NCBI RefSeq assembly: GCF_000686045.1
Contig: NZ_JMLV01000010.1
Location: 1-64,000, forward strand
DNA from: Fodinicurvata fenggangensis DSM 21160
GTDB lineage: Bacteria > Pseudomonadota > Alphaproteobacteria > Kiloniellales > DSM-21159
DNA: 64,000 nt
Reading direction: 5' to 3'
The notes beneath the pieces were generated by a model that worked only from the letters and a program-made list of their open reading frames with translations, was not told the DNA's origin and made no database searches. The translations under genes were made by a program, and so were the position numbers. Shown here piece by piece: positions 53,024-63,370 of this stretch (position 1 is the stretch's first letter; each line of letters starts with the position of its first letter).

Positions 53024-53394
53024 GGATGATCGAATCCGGTCCCAGTATGCCTTTCGGTCCGTTCTAATTGGGGCCGATGGCCGGAGTCCTGCAAGCCTTC
53101 TCAGGCGCCGCTTAATGGAATCGCGCGGAATCTCTGGACTTGCGAATGCTATCCACCAATTCTGTGGATAACTCTGTGATTATCTTTGTCTTGTCAAAGC
53201 TGAGGCCCAAGAGAATCAAGCTTTTCTAGAGATTGCCCAATTTTTAATCACAATATTAACTCATTGATTTAAAGTATTTTTTTCTTTGTCAATCGTCATG
53301 AAACTGTCACTTGGGAAGAAAATTCAGCTCAAGCGGGGTACCACCTGGTTTCCTTGGGCGATGTGCAAAACTTTCGGAGAGTCAAGCGGCAAAG
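53024..53394. other. AT-rich intergenic region upstream of uvrC
   Basis: No gene of likely coding character was found in these 371 bases. From about 53160 to 53300 the base composition drops sharply in G+C, with T- and A-runs (TTTTTAATCACAATATT, TTTAAAGTATTTTTTT). The region holds a perfect DnaA-box sequence, weaker variants, and, on the minus strand, TTGACA at 53192-53197 that could be a -35 element of uvrC with a poor -10. It may serve as the uvrC promoter, a transcription end for the SDR gene, or a replication-related site. Confidence 0.6.
53163..53171. promoter_or_regulatory. Consensus DnaA box
   Basis: TGTGGATAA, the complement of TTATCCACA, is a perfect match to the E. coli DnaA box. 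CTATCCACC (53149-53157) and TTAATCACA (53244-53252) each match at 7 of 9. The AT-rich tract follows. Whether DnaA binds here is unknown. Confidence 0.5.
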
Positions 53395-54162
53395 TCAGTT
53401 CACTTGCCCCCAACCGAGGTGCTGCCCGCCATCAAGTGCGATCATCTGTCCGGTTACCGAACCGGCGCCCAGCAGGAAAGTCAGCGTGTTCCTGATTTCG
53501 TCCATGTCTGGACCGCGGCGAAGCGGAACTTTTCTGACCTGAGCATTGAATTGCTCCTGGGTCTGGTTGGGGCTGGGCAAGGTGGGGCCGGGGCCAATCG
53601 CGTTGACCCGAATGCGTGGCGCCAATGACAGGGCCAGCGTTCGGGTCAGGGTCCAGAGTCCGCTCTTGCTCACAGTATAGCTGATGAAATGCGGGGTCAG
53701 GTTCCAGACCCGCTGGTCCAGCAGGTTGATGACCAGGCCACCTCGCTCCTCCGGCAGGTTGCGCGCCATGGCCTGGGCCAGGACGAAGGGAGCCCTCAGA
53801 TTGGGCTCCATGTGCAGGTCCCAGCTGTCCCGAGTCGTGTCGTTCCATTCATCGCGTACGAAGGTGGCCGCATTGTTGATCAGTACGCCCAGGGGCCCGA
53901 GCTCGCGATTCACATCCTCGGCCAGTCTACTTGTCTCGGTTTCGCTGGACAGGTCGGCCTGGAACAGCACGGCCTGACCGCCGCCCTTGCGGATTTCCTC
54001 GGCGGTTCCTTCGGCGTCCTGGCGGGACCTGTTGTAGTGCAGGGCTACGCGATAACCCTGCGCGGCCAGTTCCAGGGCCATGGCCTGTCCGAGGCGCTGG
54101 CCGGCGCCCGTGACCAGGGCAGATTCCGGGTAGTGGTCAAGGTGCCTTTCGGCGCCGCTCAT
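53395..54162 (-). CDS. SDR oxidoreductase, pteridine reductase/FolM-like
   Basis: The 255 residues have the NAD(P)H motif ALVTGAGQRLGQAMALEL, with the TGxxxRxG form typical of pteridine reductases instead of TGxxxGxG. Also present are NNAATFVRDEWNDTTRDSWD, NLLDQRVWNLTPHFISYTVS with the catalytic Tyr and Lys (SYTVSKSGL), and RVNAIGPGPTLPS. A role in dihydromonapterin or dihydrofolate reduction is suggested. It starts at ATG 54162, 5 bases after msrB. The open frame extending to 54258 lies in msrB and is not used. Confidence 0.82.
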   Translation of the reverse strand: MSGAERHLDHYPESALVTGAGQRLGQAMALELAAQGYRVALHYNRSRQDAEGTAEEIRKGGGQAVLFQADLSSETETSRLAEDVNRELGPLGVLINNAATFVRDEWNDTTRDSWDLHMEPNLRAPFVLAQAMARNLPEERGGLVINLLDQRVWNLTPHFISYTVSKSGLWTLTRTLALSLAPRIRVNAIGPGPTLPSPNQTQEQFNAQVRKVPLRRGPDMDEIRNTLTFLLGAGSVTGQMIALDGGQHLGWGQVN

Positions 54163-54166
54163 GAGC

Positions 54167-54571
54167 CTAGTCCTCCTGCGTTTCAGGCGTGAAGTCCAGG
54201 GCGGCGGAGTTGATGCAGTAGCGAAGCCCGGTGGGCTCGGGGCCATCCGGAAAGACATGGCCCTGATGGGCGCCGCAGTTTGCGCAGTGAGCCTCTGTAC
54301 GGCTCATCCAGAGCTTGCGGTCCTGCTTGGTGCCGACGGCATCTTCGTTGACGGGCTGCCAGAACGACGGCCAGCCCGTCCCGCTTTCGAACTTGTGCTG
54401 TGAGGAGAACAGCGGTGTTCCACAGACAACACAGTTATAGGTTCCGGGACGCTTTTCGTTGTAGAGCGCGCCCGTGAAGGCACGTTCGGTGCCCTCGTTC
54501 TGGGTCACCTCGCGCTGCTCGGGGGTCAGGTGCGAAAGGTCGAAGCGATCGCTCTGCTTCTCGGCTGTCAT
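54167..54571 (-). CDS. msrB: Peptide-methionine (R)-S-oxide reductase
   Basis: Repairs oxidised methionine (R form). The 134 residues have two CxxC zinc motifs (CVVCGTPLF and [10 protein letters not shown]), [12 protein letters not shown] in the active site, and the catalytic Cys in [15 protein letters not shown] 54571. It lies upstream of the SDR gene and downstream of the groL terminator. Confidence 0.95.
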   Translation of the reverse strand: MTAEKQSDRFDLSHLTPEQREVTQNEGTERAFTGALYNEKRPGTYNCVVCGTPLFSSQHKFESGTGWPSFWQPVNEDAVGTKQDRKLWMSRTEAHCANCGAHQGHVFPDGPEPTGLRYCINSAALDFTPETQED

Positions 54572-54642
54572 GACACTCCATCCTTGCTGATCGGTTGCTC
54601 TCGACTCCGGATATTGGGGCGGAAGGGGGCAACTTCCAACGT

Positions 54643-54678
54643 CAAAGAAAAAGGGCCGGCAGGTTGCCCCGCCGGCCC
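54643..54678 (-). terminator. Terminator of groESL
   Basis: On the minus strand GGGCCGGC (54678-54671) pairs with GCCGGCCC (54660-54653) across a 10-base loop and is followed by TTTTTCTTT. It is about 30 bases after the groL stop. Confidence 0.88.
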
Positions 54679-54707
54679 AAGACAGCTTACTCGACTTAGG
54701 GATCTGC

Positions 54708-56360
<1,653 letters not shown>

Positions 56361-56675
56361 TTAAGCGGCTTTCTTCGAGGCGGCTTTGCCCTCGAGAACG
56401 CCCATGATGTCGGATTCCTTCATGATCAGCAGGTCTTCACCGTCGATCTTGACCTCAGTGCCTGACCATTTGCCGAAGATGATCCGGTCGCCTTCCTTGA
56501 GATCCAGAGCGACAAGCTCGCCCTTGTCGTTGCGCGCACCGGGGCCGACGGCGACGACTTCGCCCTGCATCGGCTTTTCCTTGGCCGTGTCCGGAATGAT
56601 GATGCCGCCGGCGGTACGCTCGTTTTCCTCGATGCGCCGAACCACCACGCGGTCGTGAAGCGGTCTGAACTTCAT
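56361..56675 (-). CDS. groS: Co-chaperonin GroES
   Basis: The GroEL lid. The 104 residues start [20 protein letters not shown] and carry the mobile loop with [13 protein letters not shown], then ends with [16 protein letters not shown], slightly longer than usual. GGGAGGA is upstream of ATG 56675. Confidence 0.97.
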   Translation of the reverse strand: MKFRPLHDRVVVRRIEENERTAGGIIIPDTAKEKPMQGEVVAVGPGARNDKGELVALDLKEGDRIIFGKWSGTEVKIDGEDLLIMKESDIMGVLEGKAASKKAA

Positions 56676-56720
56676 TGCTCGTCCTCCCAATAGAGACTGA
56701 CGTGTTTAAGAGAAGGTTTG

Positions 56721-56747
56721 CTAGCACTCCCTTTCGGCGAGTGCTAA
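56721..56747. promoter_or_regulatory. CIRCE operator (HrcA binding site)
   Basis: CTAGCACTC (56721-56729), a 9-base spacer and GAGTGCTAA (56739-56747) match the CIRCE inverted repeat (TTAGCACTC-N9-GAGTGCTAA) with one mismatch in the outer arm. It lies in the groES leader just downstream of the promoter, so HrcA-type heat-shock control is expected. hrcA itself is not in the window. Confidence 0.95.
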
Positions 56748-56756
56748 GGCAGGCTT

Positions 56757-56785
56757 TATTTACGGCCGCCCCAATGCATTTTCAA
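56757..56785 (-). promoter_or_regulatory. Sigma-70 type promoter of groESL
   Basis: Read on the minus strand: TTGAAA (56785-56780), a 17-base spacer and TAAATA (56762-56757). The start site would be near 56750, putting CIRCE within the first bases of the mRNA. Confidence 0.7.
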
Positions 56786-56824
56786 GAGCCTTTGAGCGAA
56801 AAAGAATTCAGTACAGTCAGGAAG

Positions 56825-57727
56825 TTATTGGGAAGCAGCCTGCTTCTTCTGTTCGCGATAGAAAACATAGAGCCCACTGGCAATCAGGATCGCAGCCCCC
56901 AGCACGGTAAAGCCGTCGGGCAGGTCGCCAAACAGCAGGAAGCCGTAGAAAGTGGCCCAGAGGATGTTCGAATAGTTGAACGGGGCAACCACGGCTGCGG
57001 CCGCGGCCTGGTAGGCCTTGATGATGCAGAAGTGGCTGGCCCCGCCGATCGCTCCGATGGAGATCAGGCCGACCCATCCCCAGAAATCCGGCGTGGTCCA
57101 GAAGAAGGGCACCACGAAGAACATCACGATCATGCCCACCAAGGCGCTGTAGGTCAGGGTCGTCATGGGCGACTCGCTCTGGCTCAGCTGGCGGGTGTTG
57201 ATGTGATAGAGGCCGTTGGTGCAGGCGGCGGCCAGGACATAGAGTGTGGCCGGGTCGAAGATGTCGCTGCCTGGGCGGATGATGATCAGGGCCCCGGCAA
57301 AGCCCAGGAAGACGCCGGTCCAGCGACGGATGCCAACGGGCTCGCCCAGCAAGGGCATGGACAGGGCCGTGACGATCAGGGGGACTGCCAGCATGACCGC
57401 AGCCGCTTCCGCCAGGGGGATATGCGAAATGCCCAGGAAGAAGAGGCTGGTGGTCACCAGCAACATCAACGAGCGGAACAACTGCAAGGGCAGGCGGCGC
57501 GTGTGCAGTAAGGCCGGCAGGCGCAGGTTCAGCAACGCCACCATGATCAGGACGTGGAAGGTGTAACGCGCCCAGACGATCTGAGCGACATCGTAGCTCT
57601 GTGACAGGGTCTTTGCGATGCCGTCCATGCTGACGAACAGGAAGACCGCGAACAGCATCCAGAAGATGCCACGCCGGTTGGCCGCCGCGACGGACAGCGC
57701 GTTGACTGGTTGCAGATGCGTTGACAT
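56825..57727 (-). CDS. DMT-family permease (EamA domains)
   Basis: A 300-residue inner-membrane protein with ten hydrophobic segments in two EamA repeats. MLFAVFLFVSMDGIAKTLSQ begins the first, and ALVGMIVMFFVVPFFWTTPD starts within the second; ATLYGFLLFGDLP-like ATFYGFLLFGDLPDGF is near the C terminus. The substrate is unknown. The start at ATG 57727 (MSTHLQPVNAL) is preferred; the frame continues upstream but lacks a site, and an overlapping alternative frame (56817-57902) has no membrane-protein pattern. Confidence 0.88.
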   Translation of the reverse strand: MSTHLQPVNALSVAAANRRGIFWMLFAVFLFVSMDGIAKTLSQSYDVAQIVWARYTFHVLIMVALLNLRLPALLHTRRLPLQLFRSLMLLVTTSLFFLGISHIPLAEAAAVMLAVPLIVTALSMPLLGEPVGIRRWTGVFLGFAGALIIIRPGSDIFDPATLYVLAAACTNGLYHINTRQLSQSESPMTTLTYSALVGMIVMFFVVPFFWTTPDFWGWVGLISIGAIGGASHFCIIKAYQAAAAAVVAPFNYSNILWATFYGFLLFGDLPDGFTVLGAAILIASGLYVFYREQKKQAASQ

Positions 57728-57907
57728 GGAGCCCCCGAAGGCGAATGGATTGTTTTGTCGTCTTCCTGTCCTGGAGTTGTAGCCTCGTTCCGCCGGACGG
57801 GGTAAGTGCCAATCCTGCAGGGGTGAACTGCATGGCGAACAGGGCAGGCAGGAAAACCGCAATCGCATCGAAATGTACCAAAGAACAACGGGCAAGGGGC
57901 ATCAGTC

Positions 57908-59476
57908 GTGGAAGCAGAAGACAGAGAAACTACGCAGGAAGAGGTTGTTGAATTCCTGAAGGCGCCGGCAAACCATACGGACGGCTCAGACACAGTCCGG
58001 CATGTGACGACTCATGTGGCCCACGTCTTCCTGACCGAGAGCCGCGCCTGGAAGATGAAGCGGGCGGTGGCCTATTCCTTCCTGGACTTCACCGATATAG
58101 AGGCCCGTGAGGAGGTTTGCCGGCGCGAGATCGAACTCAACCGCCGGACTGCGCCGGAGATCTACCTCGATGTGCATTCCATCACGCGCAGGGCGGACGG
58201 TGGCCTCGAGTTCGACGGAGACGGCCCCGTGATGGAATGGGTCATCGAGATGCGTCGTTTCGACGAAGACCAGATGTTCGACCACCTGATCGAAAAGGGC
58301 CAGTTGACGCGGGAACATGTCGTCGAACTGGTCGACCGGGTCTACGATCTGCATGAAAAGGCCGAACGCTTGTCCGAACCTTTCGGTGGCGCCGCGGGCC
58401 TTGGCAGCGTGATCGAGGAGAATGCCCAGGACATGCAAGCCCTGTCCGGAACGTTCAGCCCCGAGGCCGTGGCCGATTTGACGTCCCGCAGCCGTGAGGG
58501 CCTGGCAGGGGTCGCGGGCCTGCTGGACCGGAGGCGCGCGGATGGCTGGGTCAGGCAATGCCACGGGGATCTGCACCTGGGCAACGTGGTCCTCTGGCAA
58601 GGGCAGGCGACGCCTTTCGATTGTATCGAGTTCAGCCAGCGCATTGCCGGCATCGATGTCGTCTATGACCTGGCCTACCTGCTGATGGATCTGGTCAACC
58701 GTGGGCGGCCCGACCTCGCCAACCTGGCGATGAACCGTTACTTCGGCCGCATGGGGCAACCGCAGGTCCTGGAGGCCCTGCCCCTGATGCTCAGCGTGCG
58801 CGCGGCCATCCGGGCCAAGGTGACGGCCGCCGCAGTTGAAGGCCAGGACGACCCGGCAGAAGCCGAGAAGTTGGCAGCAGACGCCCAGGGCTTTTTTGCT
58901 CTGGCACTGGAATTCCTGCGCCCGGCCGAGATGCCCAGGCTGATCGCCGTCGGCGGCTTCTCGGGCACTGGAAAGTCGACGCTGGCGGCCCGCTTGGCAC
59001 CGGACCTGGGCCGCGCACCCGGGGCGTTGCAACTGCGCAGCGACGTGATCCGAAAGCGCCTGAACGGTGTGGCACCGGAAACAAGGCTGTCTGCCGACGC
59101 CTACAGCGCCGGCATGAACGAGCAGGTCTATGAAACGCTGTTCTCGGAAGCGGAGACGGCTTTGAAGGCTGGTCACAGCGTGATCGCCGATGCGGTCTGG
59201 GCACGGCCGGAGGAACGCAGCCGCCTGCAGGCGGTGGCCGATGCAGCCGGAGCGACCTTCCAGGGGGCCTGGCTGGAGGCGTCCCGTGAAACCCTGGAAG
59301 CCAGGGTGCAAGCCAGGCGCAACGACAGCTCGGATGCCGACGTTGCCGTGCTGGAGAAACAACTGACCTACGATCCCGGCACGATCGACTGGTTGCGCCT
59401 GGAGGCCGATGCCGGAGCCGAGGCCGTCCTGGAGGCTGCCCGCGATCAGTTGGATATACCGGTCGGGGGCACCTGA
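57908..59476 (+). CDS. Fusion of aminoglycoside-phosphotransferase-like and AAA kinase-like domains
   Basis: The 522-residue protein joins two kinase folds. Residues about 40-300 resemble the APH family, with the catalytic loop QCHGDLHLGNVVLWQG near 217 and a metal-binding Asp in FDCIEF. Residues 345-522 form a P-loop kinase (LIAVGGFSGTGKSTLAARLA) with an ADAVWARPEERSRL segment. Similar fused proteins are widespread, and their substrates are not established. The start is GTG 57908 with AAGGGG upstream. It is divergent from the DMT permease gene. Confidence 0.85.
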   Translation: MEAEDRETTQEEVVEFLKAPANHTDGSDTVRHVTTHVAHVFLTESRAWKMKRAVAYSFLDFTDIEAREEVCRREIELNRRTAPEIYLDVHSITRRADGGLEFDGDGPVMEWVIEMRRFDEDQMFDHLIEKGQLTREHVVELVDRVYDLHEKAERLSEPFGGAAGLGSVIEENAQDMQALSGTFSPEAVADLTSRSREGLAGVAGLLDRRRADGWVRQCHGDLHLGNVVLWQGQATPFDCIEFSQRIAGIDVVYDLAYLLMDLVNRGRPDLANLAMNRYFGRMGQPQVLEALPLMLSVRAAIRAKVTAAAVEGQDDPAEAEKLAADAQGFFALALEFLRPAEMPRLIAVGGFSGTGKSTLAARLAPDLGRAPGALQLRSDVIRKRLNGVAPETRLSADAYSAGMNEQVYETLFSEAETALKAGHSVIADAVWARPEERSRLQAVADAAGATFQGAWLEASRETLEARVQARRNDSSDADVAVLEKQLTYDPGTIDWLRLEADAGAEAVLEAARDQLDIPVGGT

Positions 59477-59498
59477 GGCCTTCCACGCGCGGACAAAT

Positions 59499-59516
59499 CC
59501 CCGCAAGGGGCTTTTC
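59499..59516 (+). terminator. Weak terminator-like hairpin
   Basis: CCCC (59499-59502) and GGGG (59507-59510) with a GCAA loop, followed by CTTTTC. The stem is only 4 GC pairs, with weak extension by AAA/TTT. It may end the kinase fusion gene transcript. Confidence 0.35.
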
Positions 59517-59587
59517 CTGTCGGGCGCAAGGCTTATGCTGGCGGCTACCCGCCCAGCACGATCTTCTCAACAGCACGGCAAGCACCC

Positions 59588-60349
59588 ATGGAGCCCCTGA
59601 CAGCCGATACTCTTGTCCTCTATATCGCCGGATTCTGCGGGTTGTTCCTGGCCGGCTTCGTGAAGGGCGTGATCGGCATGGGCCTGCCGCTGGTGGCCTT
59701 GCCGGTGCTGGCCTATATGATGCCTGTGCCGGAAGCCATTACCGTACTGTCGCTGCCGGTGATATTCAGCAATCTGGTCCAGGCCTTCCAGGGCGGCTAT
59801 TTCCTGGGTGTGATCAAGCGTTTCTGGCCTGTGATGCTGTCGCTCGTCGTGGGTGTGCTGCTGGGCGTGCAGCTCCTGGTCTCACTGGATCCCCAGCTGC
59901 TCTACCTGCTGCTGGGCATTGCCATTACCGGCATGGCATTGCTGACGCTGTCCAGTCCGCGTTTTACCTTGAAGCCCTCCCAGGAGCGGCCGGTCGGCCT
60001 TGCGGTCTGTTTCGGGGCCGGGGTCCTGGGGGGTGTTTCCAACCTGCCTGGCCCACCGCTTGCGCTCTATCTTGTCGCCCTGCGTTTGGAGAAGACCTTC
60101 TTCATCAGCGCGATTTCGATCTTCTTCCTGATCAATTCTGCGCCCCTCTATGCGTCGCTGGCGCTGCACGGCATCCTGGGCTGGTACGAGCTCCTGCTGT
60201 CTGCCTTCGCGGTGCTTCCGGTCTTTGGCGGCGTCTTCCTGGGTCAATGGGTGCGCAGGTTCGTCTCGCAAGCCCGCTTTCAGACCGTGGTGCTGCTGGT
60301 GCTGGTGGTCATCGGCCTGTCCTTCGTCTGGCGCGCCTACAGCGGCTAG
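59588..60349 (+). CDS. TauE/SafE-family sulfite exporter-like permease
   Basis: The 253-residue membrane protein has about eight hydrophobic segments. The N-terminal pattern GLFLAGFVKGVIGMGLPLVA is the TauE/SafE signature, repeated loosely in GVLGGVSNLPGPPLALYLVA. The cargo, possibly an organosulfur anion, is not determined. It converges with the rhomboid gene, overlapping by 4 bases at the stops. Confidence 0.88.
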   Translation: MEPLTADTLVLYIAGFCGLFLAGFVKGVIGMGLPLVALPVLAYMMPVPEAITVLSLPVIFSNLVQAFQGGYFLGVIKRFWPVMLSLVVGVLLGVQLLVSLDPQLLYLLLGIAITGMALLTLSSPRFTLKPSQERPVGLAVCFGAGVLGGVSNLPGPPLALYLVALRLEKTFFISAISIFFLINSAPLYASLALHGILGWYELLLSAFAVLPVFGGVFLGQWVRRFVSQARFQTVVLLVLVVIGLSFVWRAYSG

Positions 60350-61056
60350 TCGACAACGTGGAAGCGCGATTTCTGCTGTCTGTCCAGGTGACGTTTCAGC
60401 AGCCAGGGATAGAGGAACAGTCCGGCAAAGAAGCCACCGGCATGCGCTTCCCAGGCAATGGCGGGCGCGCCTGGCCCACCCATGCCGCCCAGCATGGCAT
60501 AGGCGATGTTCAGGGCCATCATTACGGCCGTGAAGGCGGCCAGTTTGCGCCAGCGGGTGGCGCGCTCTTCCCAGGGACGCGCAACGCCAATATGCCCGAA
60601 GGCCCCCAGCAGCCCGAACACGCCGCCGGACGCGCCCACGGCTATGGCGGTGACGCCCCAGTTCAGTGCGATGAAGAGAATGCCGCCGGCCACGGCGCTG
60701 GTCATGAAGAGAAGCAGGAAATCCCGTCCGTTCAGCGTTCTCTGAACCAGGGTGCCAATAGTGGCGATCCAGAAGCCGTTGAACAGGAGGTGCAGCAGAC
60801 CTTCGTGAATGAAGACGCTGGTAACCAGGCTGTAGAGGCGTTCCCAGACGAACTGCCCGTTCACGAAGAGATAGAGCGCAAACCAGACGATGAACTGGTA
60901 ATCCAGGTTTGCCGGCAGGATGGCACGCAGCAGGCTGACCCCGGCCATGACAAGCAGCAGGACCATGACGGTCCGCGGCATGTTCAGGGCCGGCTGGCGA
61001 GGCGGCGGAGGCGGCGGAGGCGGCGGAGACGTACTCTGCTCGGGATCTGCGGGCAT
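60346..61056 (-). CDS. Rhomboid family intramembrane serine protease
   Basis: The 236-residue inner-membrane protease has the catalytic Ser in AVGASGGVFGLLGAFGHIGV (about residue 140) and the His in AWEAHAGGFFAGLFL (about 207). Six to seven hydrophobic segments are visible, with HEGLLHLLFNGFWI in the conserved membrane-entry loop. The N terminus has nine prolines in a row, encoded by three copies of a 9-base repeat. Confidence 0.9.
   Translation of the reverse strand: MPADPEQSTSPPPPPPPPPRQPALNMPRTVMVLLLVMAGVSLLRAILPANLDYQFIVWFALYLFVNGQFVWERLYSLVTSVFIHEGLLHLLFNGFWIATIGTLVQRTLNGRDFLLLFMTSAVAGGILFIALNWGVTAIAVGASGGVFGLLGAFGHIGVARPWEERATRWRKLAAFTAVMMALNIAYAMLGGMGGPGAPAIAWEAHAGGFFAGLFLYPWLLKRHLDRQQKSRFHVVD
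61001..61027. repeat. Three tandem 9-base repeats coding polyproline
   Basis: GGCGGCGGA occurs three times in tandem (61001-61009, 61010-61018, 61019-61027). On the minus strand it encodes most of the polyproline stretch at the N terminus of the rhomboid protein. Copy number could change in steps of three residues without frameshift. Confidence 0.85.
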
Positions 61057-61244
61057 GCGGTACCTGATCTTTTCATGTCTGGGTCAATTGCGACCCATCG
61101 CATGTAGAATGAAACAGGGCCGGAGTCCACGGCCACCGTCCAGCCTTTTGATGCTGCACTGCAAAACTTTCCTTGACGTGACCAGGGCTCGATGTTCCTT
61201 GTGACGCCATTTGGAATTCCAAGCGATCAATCGCGGAGAAGAAG

Positions 61245-61787
61245 ATGGACATCAACAAAATTCCCGTTGGCGAGAACCCGCCGGAAGACTGCAACGTTCT
61301 GATCGAGGTTCCGATCGGAAGCTCGCCGGTGAAGTACGAACTGGACAAGGACTCCGGGGCGCTCTTCGTCGATCGCTTCCTGCACACGGCAATGCACTAT
61401 CCCTGCAACTACGGTTTCATCCCGCACACGCTGTCGGACGATGGAGATCCCATCGACGTGATGATCGTCTCCCGCCGACCGATCCTGCCGGGTGCCGTGG
61501 TTTCGGCCCGTCCCATCGGCGTGCTCATCATGGAGGACGAAAAGGGCGAGGACGAGAAGATCCTGGCGGTGCCCTCCGACCGGCTGCATCCCTATTACAG
61601 CGGCATCCGGACCTACACCGAACTGCCGGAAATCCTGCTGGATCAAATCACGCACTTCTTCGAGCATTACAAGGATCTGGAGAAGGAGAAGTGGGTGAAG
61701 GTGAAGCGCTGGGGCGATGACGCCGAAGCCCGCAAGATGATCGAAGAGTCCATGAAGCGCGCCGACGAGAAATCGTCCGCAGCCTGA
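61245..61787 (+). CDS. ppa: Inorganic pyrophosphatase
   Basis: Hydrolyses pyrophosphate in the cytoplasm. The 180 residues match family I. The signature [11 protein letters not shown] is at about 65-75, with [19 protein letters not shown] at the N terminus and [24 protein letters not shown] [18 protein letters not shown]. The first 20 residues ([20 protein letters not shown]) are normal. A strong terminator follows. Confidence 0.97.
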   Translation: MDINKIPVGENPPEDCNVLIEVPIGSSPVKYELDKDSGALFVDRFLHTAMHYPCNYGFIPHTLSDDGDPIDVMIVSRRPILPGAVVSARPIGVLIMEDEKGEDEKILAVPSDRLHPYYSGIRTYTELPEILLDQITHFFEHYKDLEKEKWVKVKRWGDDAEARKMIEESMKRADEKSSAA

Positions 61788-61809
61788 GGGACAGCTCTTC
61801 CCGGACAAG

Positions 61810-61851
61810 GGCCCGGTGCCCGCCCCGGCTTGGGGCGCGCCGGGCCTTTTT
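61810..61851 (+). terminator. Terminator of ppa
   Basis: Outer stem GGCCCGG (61810-61816) and CCGGGCC (61840-61846), inner CGCCCC (61821-61826) and GGGGCG (61832-61837), then TTTTT. It separates ppa from the convergent amn gene. Confidence 0.85.
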
Positions 61852-61876
61852 CGTTTCGGACGGTCTTGGCCGAGAT

Positions 61877-63370
61877 TTACTGGAAGGCGACTTCCGTGAT
61901 GCTGCGCAGCTTGCGGGAATGCAGGCGTTCACGTTCCTGACTCTGCAGGCTTTCCAAGGCTTTCAGGCCGATTTCAAGGTGCTGGTCCACGCGTTGGCGA
62001 TAGAACTGCCCGGCCATGCCGGCCAGCTTGATCTCCCCGTGCAGCGGCTTGTCGGAAACACAGAGCAGCGTGCCGTAGGGGACGCGGCAGCGGAAACCGT
62101 TGGCGGCAATGGCAGCAGACTCCATGTCCAGCGCAATGGCGCGTGACTGCGAGAGTCGGCGCATGACGGCCTTGTGCTCGCTCAGTTCCCAATTGCGATT
62201 GTCCACGCTGGCCACGGTGCCGGTGCGCATGATTTTCTTCAGGTCATAGTCGGACAGTCCGGTCACTTCGGCCACGGCTTTCTCGAGCGCAACCTGGACC
62301 TCTGCCAGGGCTGGAACCGGCACCCAGGTCGGCAGGTCCTCGTCCAGCACATGATCTTCGCGCACATAGCCATGCGCCAGGACATAGTCGCCCATCTTCT
62401 GGGTGTTCCTGAGCCCTGCGCAGTGACCCAGCATCAGCCAGGCGTGGGGACGCAGGACGGCCACGTGATCCGTCATGGTCCGGGCATTGGAGGGGCCGGC
62501 CCCGATGTTGATGATGGTGATCCCTGCATTGTTCTCGCCGACCAGGTGATAGGCCGGCATCTGCGGCATGCGTTCGGGCGGCTGACCCGTGGTCTCGAGC
62601 TGCCCGTCTTCATTGATTCGGGTCACCACGTTGCCCGGTTCGACAAAGGCCAGGCAGCCGGCGTCGCCGCGCTCGACCCGGCCGCGCCCGATGCGCACGA
62701 AGGAATCGAGGTAGAACTGGTAGTTGGTGAAGATCACGAAGTTCTGGAACCAGGAGGGGCTGGTGCCGGTGTAGTGGAGCAGGCGGTGCAGCGAATAGTC
62801 GATCCGGCCCGCCCGGAAGAGCGCCAGGGGCTGGGGGGTATCGTGATCGGCGTCCAGCGTGCCGTTGATGATGGAGTCATCCATGCCCGCCAGGTCCGGA
62901 ACATCGAACAGGTCCCGCAAGGGCCGGGTTATGGCATCCGGGTCCTGCTGCAGGGGGCCGGTTTCCAGGTTGATGTCCCGCTTGTAGGCGAAGTGCACCG
63001 GGATCGGTTCGGCTGACTCGCCGATCTGGACCTCTACCTCGTGGTTCTCCAACAGCAGGGCGATCTGTTCACGCAGATAGTTCCCGAAGACATCGGGCCG
63101 GGTCACCGTCGTTTCGTGAATACCGGGCCGTGAAACGAAGCCATAGGCATAGCGAGAATCGACCAATGCGTGGGAGGTGGTGGCCACACGCACGAAGGGA
63201 TAGGTGGCGCGGCTGGCCTGCAGCTGTGAATCACCCCCCAGATAGGCTTCAAAGCGTTCTCTCAGGAAGGCGGTATTGCGTTCGTAGATTTTGCGGATGT
63301 GGGCTTCGGCAGCCGTGGCATCCGTGAAGGATTCGGTCGGGATGGTGGGGGGGGTGACAACGTCCGGCAT
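61877..63370 (-). CDS. amn: AMP nucleosidase
   Basis: Splits AMP into adenine and ribose 5-phosphate. The 497 residues from ATG 63370 match the E. coli enzyme in size (484). The N-terminal domain has SRATYPFVRVATTSHALVDS, and the C-terminal phosphorylase-like domain has NIGAGPSNARTMTDHVAVLR, ALDMESAAIAANGFRCRVPY and TLLCVSDKPLHGEIK. A GTG at 63382 is a possible earlier start; AAAGG precedes the ATG. Confidence 0.93.
   Translation of the reverse strand: MPDVVTPPTIPTESFTDATAAEAHIRKIYERNTAFLRERFEAYLGGDSQLQASRATYPFVRVATTSHALVDSRYAYGFVSRPGIHETTVTRPDVFGNYLREQIALLLENHEVEVQIGESAEPIPVHFAYKRDINLETGPLQQDPDAITRPLRDLFDVPDLAGMDDSIINGTLDADHDTPQPLALFRAGRIDYSLHRLLHYTGTSPSWFQNFVIFTNYQFYLDSFVRIGRGRVERGDAGCLAFVEPGNVVTRINEDGQLETTGQPPERMPQMPAYHLVGENNAGITIINIGAGPSNARTMTDHVAVLRPHAWLMLGHCAGLRNTQKMGDYVLAHGYVREDHVLDEDLPTWVPVPALAEVQVALEKAVAEVTGLSDYDLKKIMRTGTVASVDNRNWELSEHKAVMRRLSQSRAIALDMESAAIAANGFRCRVPYGTLLCVSDKPLHGEIKLAGMAGQFYRQRVDQHLEIGLKALESLQSQERERLHSRKLRSITEVAFQ

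Noticed and set aside
53286..53495. 69-codon plus-strand frame in the AT-rich spacer
   Set aside because: It runs about 100 bases into the SDR gene on the other strand and has no ribosome binding site or motif.
56817..57902. 361-codon minus-strand frame overlapping the DMT permease
   Set aside because: Composition is Arg/His-rich and lacks membrane segments, while the other frame has ten hydrophobic segments and EamA features.
57986..59506. 506-codon minus-strand frame opposite the kinase fusion
   Set aside because: Shadow of codon bias; the plus-strand protein has complete kinase motifs.
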